Positions 1 through 9,124 are shown, counted from the stretch's first letter. The stretch: DNA of 64,000 bases from Haloferax mediterranei ATCC 33500 (GCF_000306765.2 NC_017941.2:372001-436000), one strand, 5' to 3'. Translations and numbers: made by a program. Notes: generated by a model not told the origin, from the sequence alone.

Positions 1-63
1 TCCACCGCTCTCGTCAGTTACGTTCACAGACACCTCTTCGTCAGTTACGTCCCCGACGGCCAT
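1..63 (-). CDS. Possible 5' end of a minus-strand gene running off the window
   Basis: An ATG at 63-61 on the minus strand opens 21 codons without a stop up to the window edge. The peptide is acidic (begins MAVGDVTDEEVSVNVTDESG), which fits haloarchaeal coding sequence, and the gene would be divergent from the VOC gene at 124. The fragment is too short to assign a family. The direct repeat of cgtcagttacgt within it could also be non-coding, so this is a weak call. Confidence 0.3.
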   Translation of the reverse strand, partial: MAVGDVTDEEVSVNVTDESGG

Positions 64-123
64 CGCGTCGGTCACACCCGTGTCACTGGCATGCCTTTGG
101 CGCTCACGCACCAAGGGTCGGTC

Positions 124-981
124 ATGACTGACACCGCTACCGAGACGCCGGCACTCACGGATGCGACTCACCCCGGCCGGGTCGCACTCCGTGTCGGGTC
201 ACTTGACCGCGTTGTCCCGTTTTACCGGGACGTGGTTGGCCTCGCAGTCGAACGCTATGGGTCCCGCGCCGTGCTCTCGGCCGGAAACACACCCCTTGTC
301 GTCCTGAACGAAGCTCCGGACGCACCGCCCCGCGCCGGAGACCAGGCCGGGTTGTTCCACCTCGCTATCCGTGTTCCCGACCGGGGTGCACTCGGCGATG
401 TACTCGACCGCATCCGCGACGGTGCGACCCTCTCGGGTGCGTCAGACCACCTCGTGAGCGAGGCGCTCTACCTCCGCGACCCCGAAGGCAACGGGGTCGA
501 AATCTACCGCGACCGTCCGCGCGAGGAGTGGCCGACGAAAGACGACGGCCGCGTGAAGATGGACACGCTTCCGCTCGACCTCGATTCGGTGCTGGCGGAC
601 GCACACGGCGACGACCGTGCTCCCGTCGGAACCGACCTCGGACACGTCCACCTCGAAGTAACCGACCTTGGCCGCGCCCTCGACTTCTACGTCGATGCGC
701 TCGGGATGAACCTCCGCGATGACGGGTACCCGAATGCCGCGTTCGTCGCTGCCGGCGGATACCACCACCACGTCGGCTTGAACCGGTGGAACGACCGGCG
801 CGCACCCGCGGGTGAGAGTCACGGTATCCAGTGGTTCGAAGTCGTCGTTCCCGACGCCGAGACACTCACCGCGGTCCGCGATTCGTTGGAAGAACACGGG
901 TACGCAGTCGAGGGTGACGGCGACTCGCTTTCCGTCTCTGACCCGGACGGGATTGGTGTCCGCGTGGCACTCGAACCGTAA
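124..981 (+). CDS. VOC family protein (glyoxalase/extradiol dioxygenase-like), two VOC modules
   Basis: 285 aa. Two betaalphabetabetabeta vicinal-oxygen-chelate modules in tandem, roughly residues 15-125 and 165-280. Each begins with a metal-ligand His context: THPGRVALRV in the first and LGHVHLEVTDLGRALDFY in the second. LYLRDPEGNGVEIYRDRP is the usual Glu-ligand strand of the family. The tandem architecture is that of catechol-2,3-dioxygenase-like (CatE-type) proteins, but no aromatic degradation genes lie nearby, so the substrate is unknown. I chose the ATG at 124 because the 11 residues before it (from 91) are not VOC-like. Confidence 0.85.
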   Translation: MTDTATETPALTDATHPGRVALRVGSLDRVVPFYRDVVGLAVERYGSRAVLSAGNTPLVVLNEAPDAPPRAGDQAGLFHLAIRVPDRGALGDVLDRIRDGATLSGASDHLVSEALYLRDPEGNGVEIYRDRPREEWPTKDDGRVKMDTLPLDLDSVLADAHGDDRAPVGTDLGHVHLEVTDLGRALDFYVDALGMNLRDDGYPNAAFVAAGGYHHHVGLNRWNDRRAPAGESHGIQWFEVVVPDAETLTAVRDSLEEHGYAVEGDGDSLSVSDPDGIGVRVALEP

Positions 982-1035
982 TCCGTCGTTATCACGGAAG
1001 GAACCATTTTGTCACTGGTCCACCAAGTGTGTGGC

Positions 1036-1518
1036 ATGATACCTGATGGCTCAGGTGATCGCCGGAACGGCCTCAAACTCCGAAGCCCGGCGTTTGACAA
1101 GGGGAGTTCGATTCCCCGGAAATACGGCTACACGAACCAGAACGTAAGTCCTCCGCTCCAAATCAGCGGCGTCCCGTCGGATACAGCGTCACTGGCGCTC
1201 GTGATGGACGACCCCGACGCGGTGAAGCCGGCGGGGAAGGTGTGGGACCACTGGGTCGTCTGGAATATCGACCCCGAGACTACCGACATCGCCGAGGGAG
1301 AGTCACCAACGGGTGCGACCGAAGGGAAAAACAGCTACGGTGAACGCGGATACGGCGGTCCCAACCCGCCGGACGGAGAACACACCTACCGGTTCCTCCT
1401 GTACGCGCTCGATACCACGCTTGACCTCAGCGCGGGTGCGACGAAAGCGGACCTGAAGACGGCGATTTCGGGGCACGTGCTCGCCGAGACGCAGTTGACC
1501 GGAACGTACGCGCCGTGA
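1036..1518 (+). CDS. YbhB/YbcL family Raf kinase inhibitor-like protein (PEBP fold)
   Basis: 160 aa cytosolic protein of the phosphatidylethanolamine-binding fold. Family landmarks seen: LKLRSPAFDKGSSIPRKYGY near the N terminus, NVSPPLQISGVP, LALVMDDPDAVKPAGKVWDHWVVWNI (the DxD/HW ligand-pocket signature), and GPNPPDGEHTYRFLLYAL (the GP-PP-G-H-Y-F signature). Length matches bacterial and archaeal YbhB proteins. The ligand is unknown in archaea. ATG 1036 is preferred over an in-frame TTG at 1009. Confidence 0.88.
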   Translation: MIPDGSGDRRNGLKLRSPAFDKGSSIPRKYGYTNQNVSPPLQISGVPSDTASLALVMDDPDAVKPAGKVWDHWVVWNIDPETTDIAEGESPTGATEGKNSYGERGYGGPNPPDGEHTYRFLLYALDTTLDLSAGATKADLKTAISGHVLAETQLTGTYAP

Positions 1519-1542
1519 GTCGGTCGCACGAGCGAGCACGAA

Positions 1543-2559
1543 CTATTCGACTCGTTCGACGACCGCGCTCTCACCTTCGTCTCGCACATCGACCTCGTAG
1601 CCGAAGGCTCGAATCACGTCGAGATTCGTCCGGACGTGTTCGGTTACTTCGGGAATCCGAACGCGTCCACCCACGAGGGCGACCCAGACGAGCAGTTGGT
1701 CGGCCATATGATGGTCGACGGGTGCGTCGCCGCGGTACCAGTCGAGAAACGATTCGGCCGCTTTTTCTCCGACCGCCTCGGCCGGGACGCCGCGTTCGCC
1801 GTAAGCGTCAAAGCCAGCTACGATGTCGCCAGACCGCGCAACGACGACCACTGCCGTTCCGGGTGACGTACTTTCGACGGCGGAGACGGACGACCGAACC
1901 GGGGCTTCGATGTCCGCCCCGGCCAGTGCGTCTCGGACGCCTTCGACCTGCCGCTCCCCGACAGATGCGTCGGAAAGTGCCTCGCTGGCGACCGAGTAGA
2001 CGTGTATCTCATCGAGTTGCGGGCAGTGGAGCAGGTCCAGCGACTTCGGCTTCGCCGGGTTAATTCGAACGGCGAGTTTGCCGCCGCCAGCAGGGTAGAA
2101 CCCGCGTCGAGAGACGTTCACATCGAAGTCGACGCCGAACGTCGAACACAGCGGACGCTTCACGTGTCGAAGGTAGTCCGTCGGCGGCGACCACCGAACG
2201 TCGGTCCCGCCGGTGACAGTGAGAGAAAGTGGGTCGTCGAGTGCGACAGCGACGGGCAGCAGTGTCTCACAGACGAGCGTCGTACTCCCCGCAGTTCCGA
2301 CCGACGCTTCGACCGGGTCGGCGCGAATCCCGTCGGGCGAAAATTGGAGCCTCGAAGACCCCTCGTATTCCCCGTCAACGTCGGCGTTGGCGACGGAACC
2401 GGCGACAGAGACGCACGCGACGTGTTGTGGCCTGAGTCCGGGTGTCGAGCGATTCCCACGGATGTTGTCCATCTCGAACGACTCGCCAGTGACGAGCGAG
2501 AGCGAAAGCGCCGTTCGGAGCAGTTGGCCGCCGCCTGCGGCACCGTCGAGCCGGTGCAT
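1543..2559 (-). CDS. rtcA: RNA 3'-terminal phosphate cyclase
   Basis: 338 aa. RtcA converts RNA 3'-phosphates to 2',3'-cyclic phosphates through an adenylated His. The N-terminal signature LDGAAGGGQLLRTALSLSLV and the C-terminal HHMADQLLVWVALVGG segment (with the His that receives AMP in the family) are both present, and the length is typical. Its ATG directly abuts the stop of the upstream usp gene (2560-2562), so the two are translationally adjacent and probably co-transcribed. No rtcB or rtcR neighbour is seen. Confidence 0.92.
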   Translation of the reverse strand: MHRLDGAAGGGQLLRTALSLSLVTGESFEMDNIRGNRSTPGLRPQHVACVSVAGSVANADVDGEYEGSSRLQFSPDGIRADPVEASVGTAGSTTLVCETLLPVAVALDDPLSLTVTGGTDVRWSPPTDYLRHVKRPLCSTFGVDFDVNVSRRGFYPAGGGKLAVRINPAKPKSLDLLHCPQLDEIHVYSVASEALSDASVGERQVEGVRDALAGADIEAPVRSSVSAVESTSPGTAVVVVARSGDIVAGFDAYGERGVPAEAVGEKAAESFLDWYRGDAPVDHHMADQLLVWVALVGGRVRIPEVTEHVRTNLDVIRAFGYEVDVRDEGESAVVERVE

Positions 2560-3009
2560 TCAGCGGACGACGGTAACCGGACAGGGTGAGCGTTCGACCA
2601 ACTCCTTGGCGACGCTGCCGACGAGACCTTCGTACTGTTTCGAGAGGCCGCGATGGCCGACGAAGATTCCGTCAGCGTCCACGTCGTCGACGTAGGATGG
2701 AAGCGCCTCGACGGGGTCGCCGTAGAGGAGTTCAGTGGTCGTCTCGACGCCCGCCTCGGTGGCGTGCGCTTCGGCCTCTTCGAGAACGCTTCCGGCCCGC
2801 GTTTCGGCGTCTTCGAGACTTTCGGCGACGATTCGGTCGCCGGTGCCTGCGACACCCACAACTGGCTCTTCGCCCCCTTCGACGAGGACGCGCGGTTCGA
2901 CCGAATGGACGATTGTGACCGCCGCACCTTGCGGTTCGGCCATGGTGAGCGCGTAGTCGAGCGCCCGGTCTGCGGCCTCGGACCCGTCTACTGCAACGAC
3001 GAAGTGCAT
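2560..3009 (-). CDS. Universal stress protein, UspA family
   Basis: 149 aa, single Usp domain. The N-terminal beta strand with nucleotide Asp (FVVAVDGSEAADRALDYAL) and the C-terminal ATP-binding signature G-x2-G-x9-G-S (VGHRGLSKQYEGLVGSVAKE) followed by SPCPVTVVR are intact, so this is probably an ATP-binding type. The start at 3009 (MHFVVAVDG) is chosen over an in-frame ATG four codons upstream because family members begin with that strand. It lies immediately upstream of rtcA. Confidence 0.9.
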   Translation of the reverse strand: MHFVVAVDGSEAADRALDYALTMAEPQGAAVTIVHSVEPRVLVEGGEEPVVGVAGTGDRIVAESLEDAETRAGSVLEEAEAHATEAGVETTTELLYGDPVEALPSYVDDVDADGIFVGHRGLSKQYEGLVGSVAKELVERSPCPVTVVR

Positions 3010-3068
3010 GTTCGAATACACGTGCTCCGACGAGAAAAAGGGGGGAGGAAGCTATCGTGCCCGGAGAA

Positions 3069-3590
3069 TTAGTGGACGAGTCGACTGCAGGTCCCACAGA
3101 GGTTCTCTTCTTTTACGTCCACTTCGCGGACGGTCGGTGAGAACGACATGACGCACTTGTTGTTGTCGCAGTGTTCGAGACCGAGGGTGTGTCCAATTTC
3201 GTGGACGACCTCTTTGCGGATTCGGTCCGAGAGAACCTCTTCGGCGGGCTTGTTCGTGATGCCGCCATCAGTAGAGGTCTGTAGGCGGTGCGTGGAGATG
3301 ACAGAACCATTACCATTGAGATAGGCGAGACCGAAGACGTAGTTTCGGCGACGGTAGTAGAGGTCCTTCGCCGTGATGCCGATGTTTTTCTCGCCGCGAC
3401 CGACGCGACTCGCGAGTTCGATAAACTGCTCTGCACGGTACTGATTCCGGCTTCTATCGAACGCACCTTCCGGAATTGCCTGGTTCGACTGTACGGTCAC
3501 ATCACAATCGTAGACGGACCGAAGCCCGGCAGAGGCCTCCCGCTTCACCGAAGCAGAAATATCCCCGATAGGCACGATATCGACAAGCAT
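3069..3590 (-). CDS. amzA: Archaemetzincin (zinc metalloprotease)
   Basis: 173 aa. The C-terminal part carries the extended archaemetzincin zinc site: HEIGHTLGLEHC (HExxHxxGxxH, then Cys), then NNKCVM and a second-metal CGTC pair about 16 residues on. The N terminus MLVDIVPIGDIS fits the family; an upstream ATG at 3617 would add nine basic residues. It is divergent from UPF0146. The biological substrate of archaeal archaemetzincins is unknown. Confidence 0.92.
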   Translation of the reverse strand: MLVDIVPIGDISASVKREASAGLRSVYDCDVTVQSNQAIPEGAFDRSRNQYRAEQFIELASRVGRGEKNIGITAKDLYYRRRNYVFGLAYLNGNGSVISTHRLQTSTDGGITNKPAEEVLSDRIRKEVVHEIGHTLGLEHCDNNKCVMSFSPTVREVDVKEENLCGTCSRLVH

Positions 3591-3629
3591 GCGAGGGATT
3601 AAGCGGGGGCGCGCCATAAATATCCCGAC

Positions 3630-4079
3630 GTGAGAGACTCGTTGCGTGACGCTCTCGTAACACGATTGATGGGTTACGAGCGGGTGGTCGAAGTCGGCAT
3701 CGGACGCAAACCAGCAGTGGCGGCCGAACTCGCCGAACACGGCGTCGAAGTCGTCGCCGTCGACGTTCACGACTTCCCCGTCCCTGAGGACGTCCAATTC
3801 GTCCACGACGACGTGTTTGCCCGTGTAGATTCGAGCGAACCCGGCCCCTACGAAGCTGTGGACGCTATTTATGCGCTCAATATCCCCGTCGAGTTGCACC
3901 GACCGACCGCCCGTATCGCCCGCCGCGTCGGTGCCGACTTCCTCTTTACGACGCTCGGGTACGACGAACCGTCGATTCCCGTCTCCCGCGAGTCACTGCC
4001 CGGTGATACTTTGTTCGTCGCCGACGACAGCGCACGGGATCGAGGTCGGGGTCGGGGTCTCGACCGTAGCCAAGAGTAA
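3630..4079 (+). CDS. UPF0146 family protein
   Basis: 149 aa with a GTG start (next in-frame ATG is 3669). It resembles a truncated Rossmann methyltransferase: [23 protein letters not shown] gives the first strand and glycine turn, then VVAVDVHDF, then [12 protein letters not shown]. This layout fits the archaeal UPF0146 family, whose function is not established. It lies 31 bp upstream of the HAD gene and may be co-transcribed. The C terminus ends in an Arg-rich stretch. Confidence 0.82.
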   Translation: MRDSLRDALVTRLMGYERVVEVGIGRKPAVAAELAEHGVEVVAVDVHDFPVPEDVQFVHDDVFARVDSSEPGPYEAVDAIYALNIPVELHRPTARIARRVGADFLFTTLGYDEPSIPVSRESLPGDTLFVADDSARDRGRGRGLDRSQE

Positions 4080-4110
4080 GGCACTTCCCTTCTCGTTACA
4101 CGGTTCCAGT

Positions 4111-4965
4111 ATGCACGCGGACGTTGTCGTTCTCGATATCGACGGAGTGCTCGTGGATGTCGCCGACTCCTACCGGCGCGCCATCGTCGAGTCGGTGGAG
4201 CGACACTACGGCACGACCATCTCCCGAGACGACGTTCAACTGTTCAAGGACGCCGGCGGGTTCAACAACGACTGGGAACTGACCTACGCGGCGGCCCTGT
4301 ACGTACTCACGGCCCGCGAGACGGGCCACTCGCTCGCCGAGTTCACCGACGAAATCGCCACCCGCGGCGGCGGCCTCGACGCTGCGGAGGCTGTCGTCGA
4401 ATCGGCTCTCGACGACCCTTCTGTCGTCTTCGACGAGTGGGACACCGAAGCGCTCCGAGAGACGTTTCAGGCGCTCTACCTTGGCGGGGACCTCTACCGT
4501 GACCTCGAAGGCGGTGAGCCACCATTCGAGGCGTCCGGCTACATCCACGACGAGCCCGTGATTCTCCGCCAAGAGACGCTGAACGCCTTCGGCGACCGGG
4601 AAATCGGCGTCGTCACCGGTCGTCCCTCGGCCGAGGCCGATATTGCGCTCGACCGCGTCGACCTCGATGTGGACGATGACCACCGATTCACGATGGACGA
4701 CTGGGAGGAAGGAAAGCCCCACCCGGCCGCCCTCGTGACTGTCGCCGAACGACTCGGCGCGGAGTCAGTCGTCTTCGTCGGCGACACCCTCGACGACGTA
4801 AAGACGGCGCTGAACGCCGACGCAGCAGACCCCGAACGCGTCTACTACGGCGTCGGCGTTCTCTCCGGCGGTCTGAGCGGCGACGAGGGACGACAGAAGT
4901 TCTCCGAAATCGGCGCGTCGGCGGTCGTCGAGGACGTAAACGAGGTTCCGGGACTTCTCGACTGA
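4111..4965 (+). CDS. HAD superfamily hydrolase, TIGR01548-like
   Basis: 284 aa. Motif [12 protein letters not shown] (nucleophile Asp), motif [13 protein letters not shown], a Lys in GKPHPAALV (motif III) and motif [15 protein letters not shown] are all present, with an alpha-helical cap between residues about 15 and 150. The family in halobacteria and cyanobacteria is often linked to histidine biosynthesis in annotation, but substrate is unproven; hisE and hisH occur elsewhere in this window, not adjacent. Start ATG 4111 gives the HAD motif at residue 8. Confidence 0.85.
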   Translation: MHADVVVLDIDGVLVDVADSYRRAIVESVERHYGTTISRDDVQLFKDAGGFNNDWELTYAAALYVLTARETGHSLAEFTDEIATRGGGLDAAEAVVESALDDPSVVFDEWDTEALRETFQALYLGGDLYRDLEGGEPPFEASGYIHDEPVILRQETLNAFGDREIGVVTGRPSAEADIALDRVDLDVDDDHRFTMDDWEEGKPHPAALVTVAERLGAESVVFVGDTLDDVKTALNADAADPERVYYGVGVLSGGLSGDEGRQKFSEIGASAVVEDVNEVPGLLD

Positions 4966-5004
4966 TGAGGTTGCTCTGATGGCTTACTTGATGGAGGACT
5001 ACTG

Positions 5005-5211
5005 ATGGGCCACTTCCGCGCGTTCCTCGTCACACTCCTCGCGCTCGACGCCGTCGTGTTCGTCGTCGGGTCGTTCCTGCTCCCGCCGGACCCGTTCACG
5101 CAACTGCTGATGGTCGGTCCGGCGCTGTTGTTGGCACCGGCCGTCGCGTGGTGGCTCGTCTACCGCGACGGCTTCGCTCGGGTGCAGGGACTCATCGAAC
5201 CTGACGAGTGA
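5005..5211 (+). CDS. Small two-helix membrane protein
   Basis: 68 aa. Two hydrophobic segments (about residues 6-27 and 33-53) separated by a short PPDPF loop, then a charged tail ending in EPDE. It lies 39 bp after the HAD gene on the same strand and may be in its operon. No recognisable family motif; similar small proteins are common in haloarchaea. Confidence 0.7.
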   Translation: MGHFRAFLVTLLALDAVVFVVGSFLLPPDPFTQLLMVGPALLLAPAVAWWLVYRDGFARVQGLIEPDE

Positions 5212-5280
5212 ATTTCAGAAACGAGGCAGAACCCACCGGTCGCGCAACCCTTTACTTTGCCTCGGTTCGCACGTGTGTGT

Positions 5281-5949
5281 ATGCGAATTGCACTCCTCGG
5301 TGGGACTGGCGACATTGGTGAGGGACTCGCCCTTCGTTGGGCCTACCACACGGACCACGAGGTCATCATCGGGTCGCGTGACCCCGACAAGGCGCGAGCG
5401 AAGGCAGACGAGTACGAAACTGAACTCTCCAGTCGCGGCCTCGACGTGAAGGTAAACGGCTTCACGAACGCGATGGCTGCCGACCGCGCCACAGTGGTCG
5501 TCCTCGCTGTACCACCGTACCACGTTTCTGACACCATCGAGGCCGTCTCCGACTCACTTTCCGAAGACGACGTACTTGTCACGCCCGCAACGGGTATCAA
5601 GCGCGAGGAAGACGGGTTCCACTACCATCCACCGAAAGCCGGTAGTGTGACGGCGCTCGTCGCCGATGCGGTCCCCGACAACGTGCCTGTCGTCGGCGCA
5701 TTCCACAACCTCGCGGCCGGCCGCCTCGCCGACCTCGACGCCGACCTCGGTATCGACACGCTCCTCGTCGCCGACGACCCCGACGCGAAAGAGACGGTTC
5801 GACTCCTTGCCGAAGGTATCGAGGGTCTCCGCGCGCTCGACGGCGGTGGTCTCGCCAATGCCGCAGAAATCGAGGCGCTCACGCCGCTTCTCATCAACAT
5901 CGCACAGCACAACGACGGGCTTCACGACCTCGGCGTTCGGTTCCGGTAG
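5281..5949 (+). CDS. npdG: NADPH-dependent F420 reductase
   Basis: 222 aa. Transfers hydride between NADP(H) and coenzyme F420. The N terminus MRIALLGGTGDIGEGLALRW is the family nucleotide-binding loop, followed by IGSRDPDKARAKADEYE for the NADP 2'-phosphate (Ser-Arg), and VVLAVPPYH. GAFHNLAAGRLADLD matches the F420 pocket region. The ATG at 5281 places the Rossmann loop at residue 7; the longer frame from 5257 adds eight unrelated residues. It is monocistronic by spacing. Confidence 0.92.
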   Translation: MRIALLGGTGDIGEGLALRWAYHTDHEVIIGSRDPDKARAKADEYETELSSRGLDVKVNGFTNAMAADRATVVVLAVPPYHVSDTIEAVSDSLSEDDVLVTPATGIKREEDGFHYHPPKAGSVTALVADAVPDNVPVVGAFHNLAAGRLADLDADLGIDTLLVADDPDAKETVRLLAEGIEGLRALDGGGLANAAEIEALTPLLINIAQHNDGLHDLGVRFR

Positions 5950-6026
5950 CTGCCGTTTTACCCCTGCTGTCGCCGCCTGCGGTCTCTACTGCCACGGCCA
6001 ACTGCGCGGCCACCGCGGTCGACCGT

Positions 6027-6329
6027 TCAGAACCGACTTTTCAATTCTTCGCGCAGGTCGTCGAGCGATGCGTCTTTCATCGACAGGAGGACGAGGAGGT
6101 GATAGACGAGGTCCGAACTCTCGTAGAGGAGTTCCTCTCGGTCGTCGTCTTTTGCCGCGAGGATGGTTTCTGTCATCTCCTCGCCGAGCTTTTCGAGCAC
6201 GTAATTTTCGCCTTTCTCGTGGGTAAAAAGCGTCGTCGTATAGGAATCCTCGGGAAGGTCTGCCTTCCGGGACTCGATGGTCGAAAAGAGTTCATCGAGA
6301 ACCTCGTCGGTTGGGGTGTCCGCGTCCAT
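6027..6329 (-). CDS. hisE: Phosphoribosyl-ATP diphosphatase
   Basis: 100 aa. Second step of histidine biosynthesis: PR-ATP to PR-AMP plus PPi. All-alpha MazG-like fold with metal-binding acidic motif EKLGEEMTETILAAKDDD and DLVYHLLVLL. ATG 6329 (MDADTPTDEVLDELF) is chosen; the 18 residues upstream are basic and not family-like. It lies downstream of pdxT on the same strand with an 82 bp gap. Other his genes are scattered, as is usual in haloarchaea (hisH at 13589). Confidence 0.92.
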   Translation of the reverse strand: MDADTPTDEVLDELFSTIESRKADLPEDSYTTTLFTHEKGENYVLEKLGEEMTETILAAKDDDREELLYESSDLVYHLLVLLSMKDASLDDLREELKSRF

Positions 6330-6411
6330 GGTCGCACGACGGGCGGGGGCGGAAAAAGACCCTCTGGTTCCGGTAGCCCTCACTCGGACCGACAGTCGTG
6401 GATATGCCGCC

Positions 6412-7020
6412 TCAGGCTTCGACTTCGACTTCCAATTCGTCGAAGAAGGCGAGGTCGTGGATGCGACTGTCGGCAGTCAGTTCGGGGTGGAACGAGGTAC
6501 CGACGACGGGTCCGTCGCGAACTGCGACCGGGTTGCCGTCCCACTCGGCGAGGACTTCTACGTCGTCGTCTCCCTCGTCGATGAGGGGTGCGCGGATGAA
6601 CACCGCGGGGAACGGCGAGTCGAGACCCGCCACGTCGAGCGGTGCTTCGAAACTGTCGACCTGTCGGCCGAAGGCGTTGCGGTCGACGGTCACGTCGAGA
6701 ATGTCGAGCGTCTGCACGCGGTCGTCTTTCGCGTCTTGAGAGGCAACGATAAGACCGGCGCAGGTTGCGAGGACGGGCTTTTCGGCCGCGACGTGGGCCT
6801 GAATTTCTCCGTCGATTCCCTCTCGTTCGAGGAGTCGGGAGATGGTCGTCGATTCGCCGCCCGGCATCAGGAGAACGTCGCAGTCGGGAACGAGTCCGGC
6901 GCTTCGAATTTCGACGATATCCGCATCGACGCCGTGAGCATCGGCGGCCCGCTCGATGGCGTCGGCGTGTTCAGTGACATCGCCCTGAACGGCGATGACA
7001 CCGGCGCGTAGCGTATCCAT
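6412..7020 (-). CDS. pdxT: Pyridoxal 5'-phosphate synthase glutaminase subunit
   Basis: 202 aa. Class I glutamine amidotransferase that feeds ammonia to PdxS. Visible: LRAGVIAVQGDVTEHADAI, PGGESTTISRLL (oxyanion region), ATCAGLIVAS (nucleophile Cys) and GTSFHPELT (His-Glu of the triad). ATG 7020 gives the standard MDTLRAGVIAVQG start. PdxS is not in the window. Confidence 0.93.
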   Translation of the reverse strand: MDTLRAGVIAVQGDVTEHADAIERAADAHGVDADIVEIRSAGLVPDCDVLLMPGGESTTISRLLEREGIDGEIQAHVAAEKPVLATCAGLIVASQDAKDDRVQTLDILDVTVDRNAFGRQVDSFEAPLDVAGLDSPFPAVFIRAPLIDEGDDDVEVLAEWDGNPVAVRDGPVVGTSFHPELTADSRIHDLAFFDELEVEVEA

Positions 7021-7092
7021 AGACGTGTCTCGGGAACGCGAGGACAAAAAGCGTCCGTTCGTTCGTCGGCGGTTCGTGGGGCGACGTATCGG

Positions 7093-7257
7093 TTAGAACG
7101 CGAGCGCGTTCAGCACCAGAATACCGATGCCGAACAGTGCTCCCGTGGCGACGACAGTCTTCGGGTCGACTCGAATCGCGTTACGGTCCTCCGCGTCGAA
7201 ATAGCGGACGAGACCCGCGCTCGACATCAGACCACCGCTGTTCTGGCCCTTGCTCAT
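7093..7257 (-). CDS. secG: Preprotein translocase subunit Sec61-beta (SecG)
   Basis: 54 aa, too short for most ORF callers. Begins [20 protein letters not shown], then [16 protein letters not shown] and one C-terminal membrane helix ([18 protein letters not shown]). This is the archaeal Sec61-beta signature: a Gly/Ser-rich N terminus, AGL-RYF, conserved I-VDPKTV and a tail anchor. It is the small subunit of the SecYEbeta channel in the membrane. It lies 72 bp upstream of pdxT on the same strand. Confidence 0.93.
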   Translation of the reverse strand: MSKGQNSGGLMSSAGLVRYFDAEDRNAIRVDPKTVVATGALFGIGILVLNALAF

Positions 7258-7396
7258 GTCCCACCGTCTGTTCGTCCACCGCCTAAACGTTTCGGCTCGG
7301 AAGCGTCACTCGTCCACATTCGAGGACTGAAACCGGCAGTCGACCGGGCATGAGTAATCCTTATGCGCGGGGGCAGGCAAGTTGCGCCGGGATACG

Positions 7397-7663
7397 ATGA
7401 CTGTTCGACTCTTGGACTTTTACGCGGACTGGTGCGGCCCTTGCAAGACGCAGGACCCGATTCTCGACGACCTCGAAGGCGACTACGAGGATGTCGAGTT
7501 CGTCAAGGTTGACGTCGACGAAGAGCAAGACGTGGCTAACCAGTATCAGGTGCGCTCGCTTCCAACCCTCATCGTCGAGAACGACGACGGTATCGTCGAC
7601 CGTTTTGTGGGTGTAACTCAGCGTGACGACCTCGAGTCGGCCCTGAGCGAAGCCGGCGCGTAA
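7397..7663 (+). CDS. Thioredoxin family protein
   Basis: 88 aa. Active site DFYADWCGPCKTQDP at the N-terminal end of helix 1 (CGPC), cis-Pro loop RSLPTLIVE, and the usual central VKVDVDEEQDVANQYQV strand-helix. It is shorter than classical thioredoxin (about 105 aa) because strand beta1-alpha1 is trimmed. ATG 7397 chosen; five upstream codons add nothing. Gly just before the cis-Pro loop is replaced by Ser-Leu. Confidence 0.9.
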   Translation: MTVRLLDFYADWCGPCKTQDPILDDLEGDYEDVEFVKVDVDEEQDVANQYQVRSLPTLIVENDDGIVDRFVGVTQRDDLESALSEAGA

Positions 7664-7791
7664 CCGAACCAAACGCGCGTAAGCGCAGGCAGCGCGCGAG
7701 CGCCAACCGCGTTTTTGACGCTCCAATTCGACCGTGAGCGCCGGCGGTACGTCTCGCAAACGTTATACGACCGGCCGAGGGACTCGTATGC

Positions 7792-7938
7792 ATGGCTAGT
7801 GACGCTGCGACGAAGCGGACGCTCGAGAAGCAGATTTGTATGCGCTGCAACGCACGAAACCCCAAAAAAGCGAAGCAGTGCCGCAAGTGCGGCTACAAGC
7901 ACCTTCGTCCGAAGTCGAAGGAACGCCGCGCCGCATAA
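7792..7938 (+). CDS. rpl40e: 50S ribosomal protein L40e
   Basis: 48 aa. [20 protein letters not shown] then [20 protein letters not shown] and a basic end KSKERRAA. Four cysteines in a CxxC (MRCN) and CxxC (RKCG) zinc ribbon, with the strong positive charge of a ribosomal protein among otherwise acidic neighbours. Length matches archaeal L40e. Confidence 0.95.
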
Positions 7939-7954
7939 GACTGTCTGCTTTCTC

Positions 7955-8356
7955 TTACGACTCTCTCCGGTACAACACGAAGAGCACTGCAATCAGTGCG
8001 AGTTGTACCACTTTGTCGACGACGCCGCCGATACTAATGATATCGGGCCAATTGAACACCACGTAGAGGACGATTTGCCCGGCCGTAAACGGGATGCCGA
8101 GCAGAATCACCCACGTACGAAGGGTCTTGTCACCGCGGAGAACACCGATAATCCCGCCTGCGAATCCCGCTGCGGCCCCGACGAAGGCGATACCGAGCGG
8201 GTTTGTGGGGTCTGAAGACAGCGTGCCCACGCCGAGTCCGAGGTGAATTACCCCGGTTATCGCCGCGAGGACGACGCCGATGTAGTGCAGTTGCGTCAGT
8301 TCCGCCTGTTCGGTCTGTTTGGGTGTCGTTGCCGTCTGTTCTGTTGTGGTTGACAT
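7955..8356 (-). CDS. Four-helix membrane protein, haloarchaeal
   Basis: 133 aa. After a Thr/Gln-rich hydrophilic N terminus (1-20) there are four hydrophobic segments at about 25-45, 54-75, 82-102 and 110-130, with HYIGVVLAAITGVIHLGLGV at the first. It ends in YRRES. It lies one base upstream of the MBL gene stop (8358) on the same strand, so the pair is likely an operon with the MBL hydrolase first. Function unknown; layout resembles haloarchaeal DUF7475 proteins. Confidence 0.75.
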   Translation of the reverse strand: MSTTTEQTATTPKQTEQAELTQLHYIGVVLAAITGVIHLGLGVGTLSSDPTNPLGIAFVGAAAGFAGGIIGVLRGDKTLRTWVILLGIPFTAGQIVLYVVFNWPDIISIGGVVDKVVQLALIAVLFVLYRRES

Positions 8357-8357
8357 A

Positions 8358-8984
8358 TCATGTCACCGGATATTTGGGTTCGCGTCGTTCAGCTCGTTCG
8401 AGTGCGCGCTCGATTACGTCGTGGATGGTATCGCCGCCTGTTCCGCGTTTGAACACGTCGCCGTGTCCAGCGTACATCGTCTCGACCGTCGTCGGGAGTC
8501 TGTCGCGGAGCGTCCGGAGGCTGGAGATAACTCGCTCGCGCGACTGTCCCGGCAAGTCGGTCTTTCCGAAACTGCCGTCGTCGAACGCGTTGTCGTTGTA
8601 CACTACCACGTCACCGGAGAAAAGCGACCGCCCGCTCACGAGTGAGACGTGGTCGTCGGCGTGTCCCGGCGTGTAGATGACCTCGAACGTCTCGTCACCC
8701 ATCACGATTTCGTCGCCGTCTTCGAGTTCGTGGGTTCGAAGCGGATGGTCACCGAAAGCGTACACGTCCGGCTCGAATCGCTCGACGACGGCGTCTAACT
8801 CGCCGATGTGGTCCGCGTGCTGGTGGGTGAGAACGACGGCGTCGAGGTCGTCTGTGTGTTCTGCGACGGCGGTCTCGACACCTGCCATCGTCCCGGCATC
8901 GACGAGGACGGTTCGGTCGCCGAGGACGAGGTACGCATTGCAGGTGAAGACCTCGGCGTCGGCGGTGACAGGGATGACTTCCAT
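8358..8984 (-). CDS. MBL-fold metallo-hydrolase
   Basis: 208 aa, glyoxalase II-like. Metal motif LTHQHADHIGEL (HxHxDH), third-metal region YTPGHADDHVSLV (His) and GDVVVYND (bridging Asp), plus C-terminal MYAGHGD. The N-terminal strand TCNAYLVLGDRTVLVDAG is typical of the family. Substrate cannot be told from sequence; candidates are thioester or lactone hydrolysis. It precedes and probably shares a transcript with the four-helix membrane protein. Confidence 0.9.
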   Translation of the reverse strand: MEVIPVTADAEVFTCNAYLVLGDRTVLVDAGTMAGVETAVAEHTDDLDAVVLTHQHADHIGELDAVVERFEPDVYAFGDHPLRTHELEDGDEIVMGDETFEVIYTPGHADDHVSLVSGRSLFSGDVVVYNDNAFDDGSFGKTDLPGQSRERVISSLRTLRDRLPTTVETMYAGHGDVFKRGTGGDTIHDVIERALERAERREPKYPVT

Positions 8985-9124
8985 ACGCCTGCGTACGTGC
9001 TCAACCGAAAAAAGTCGGTGGGAAGAGGGCGCTAATTCCCGTTATGGGGGAGGGTAACGACTCGCGAAACCTGGAATTCGTTCGACAAACCATTTTTCAA
9101 GCTCGGTCGTGTACAACTGAATGT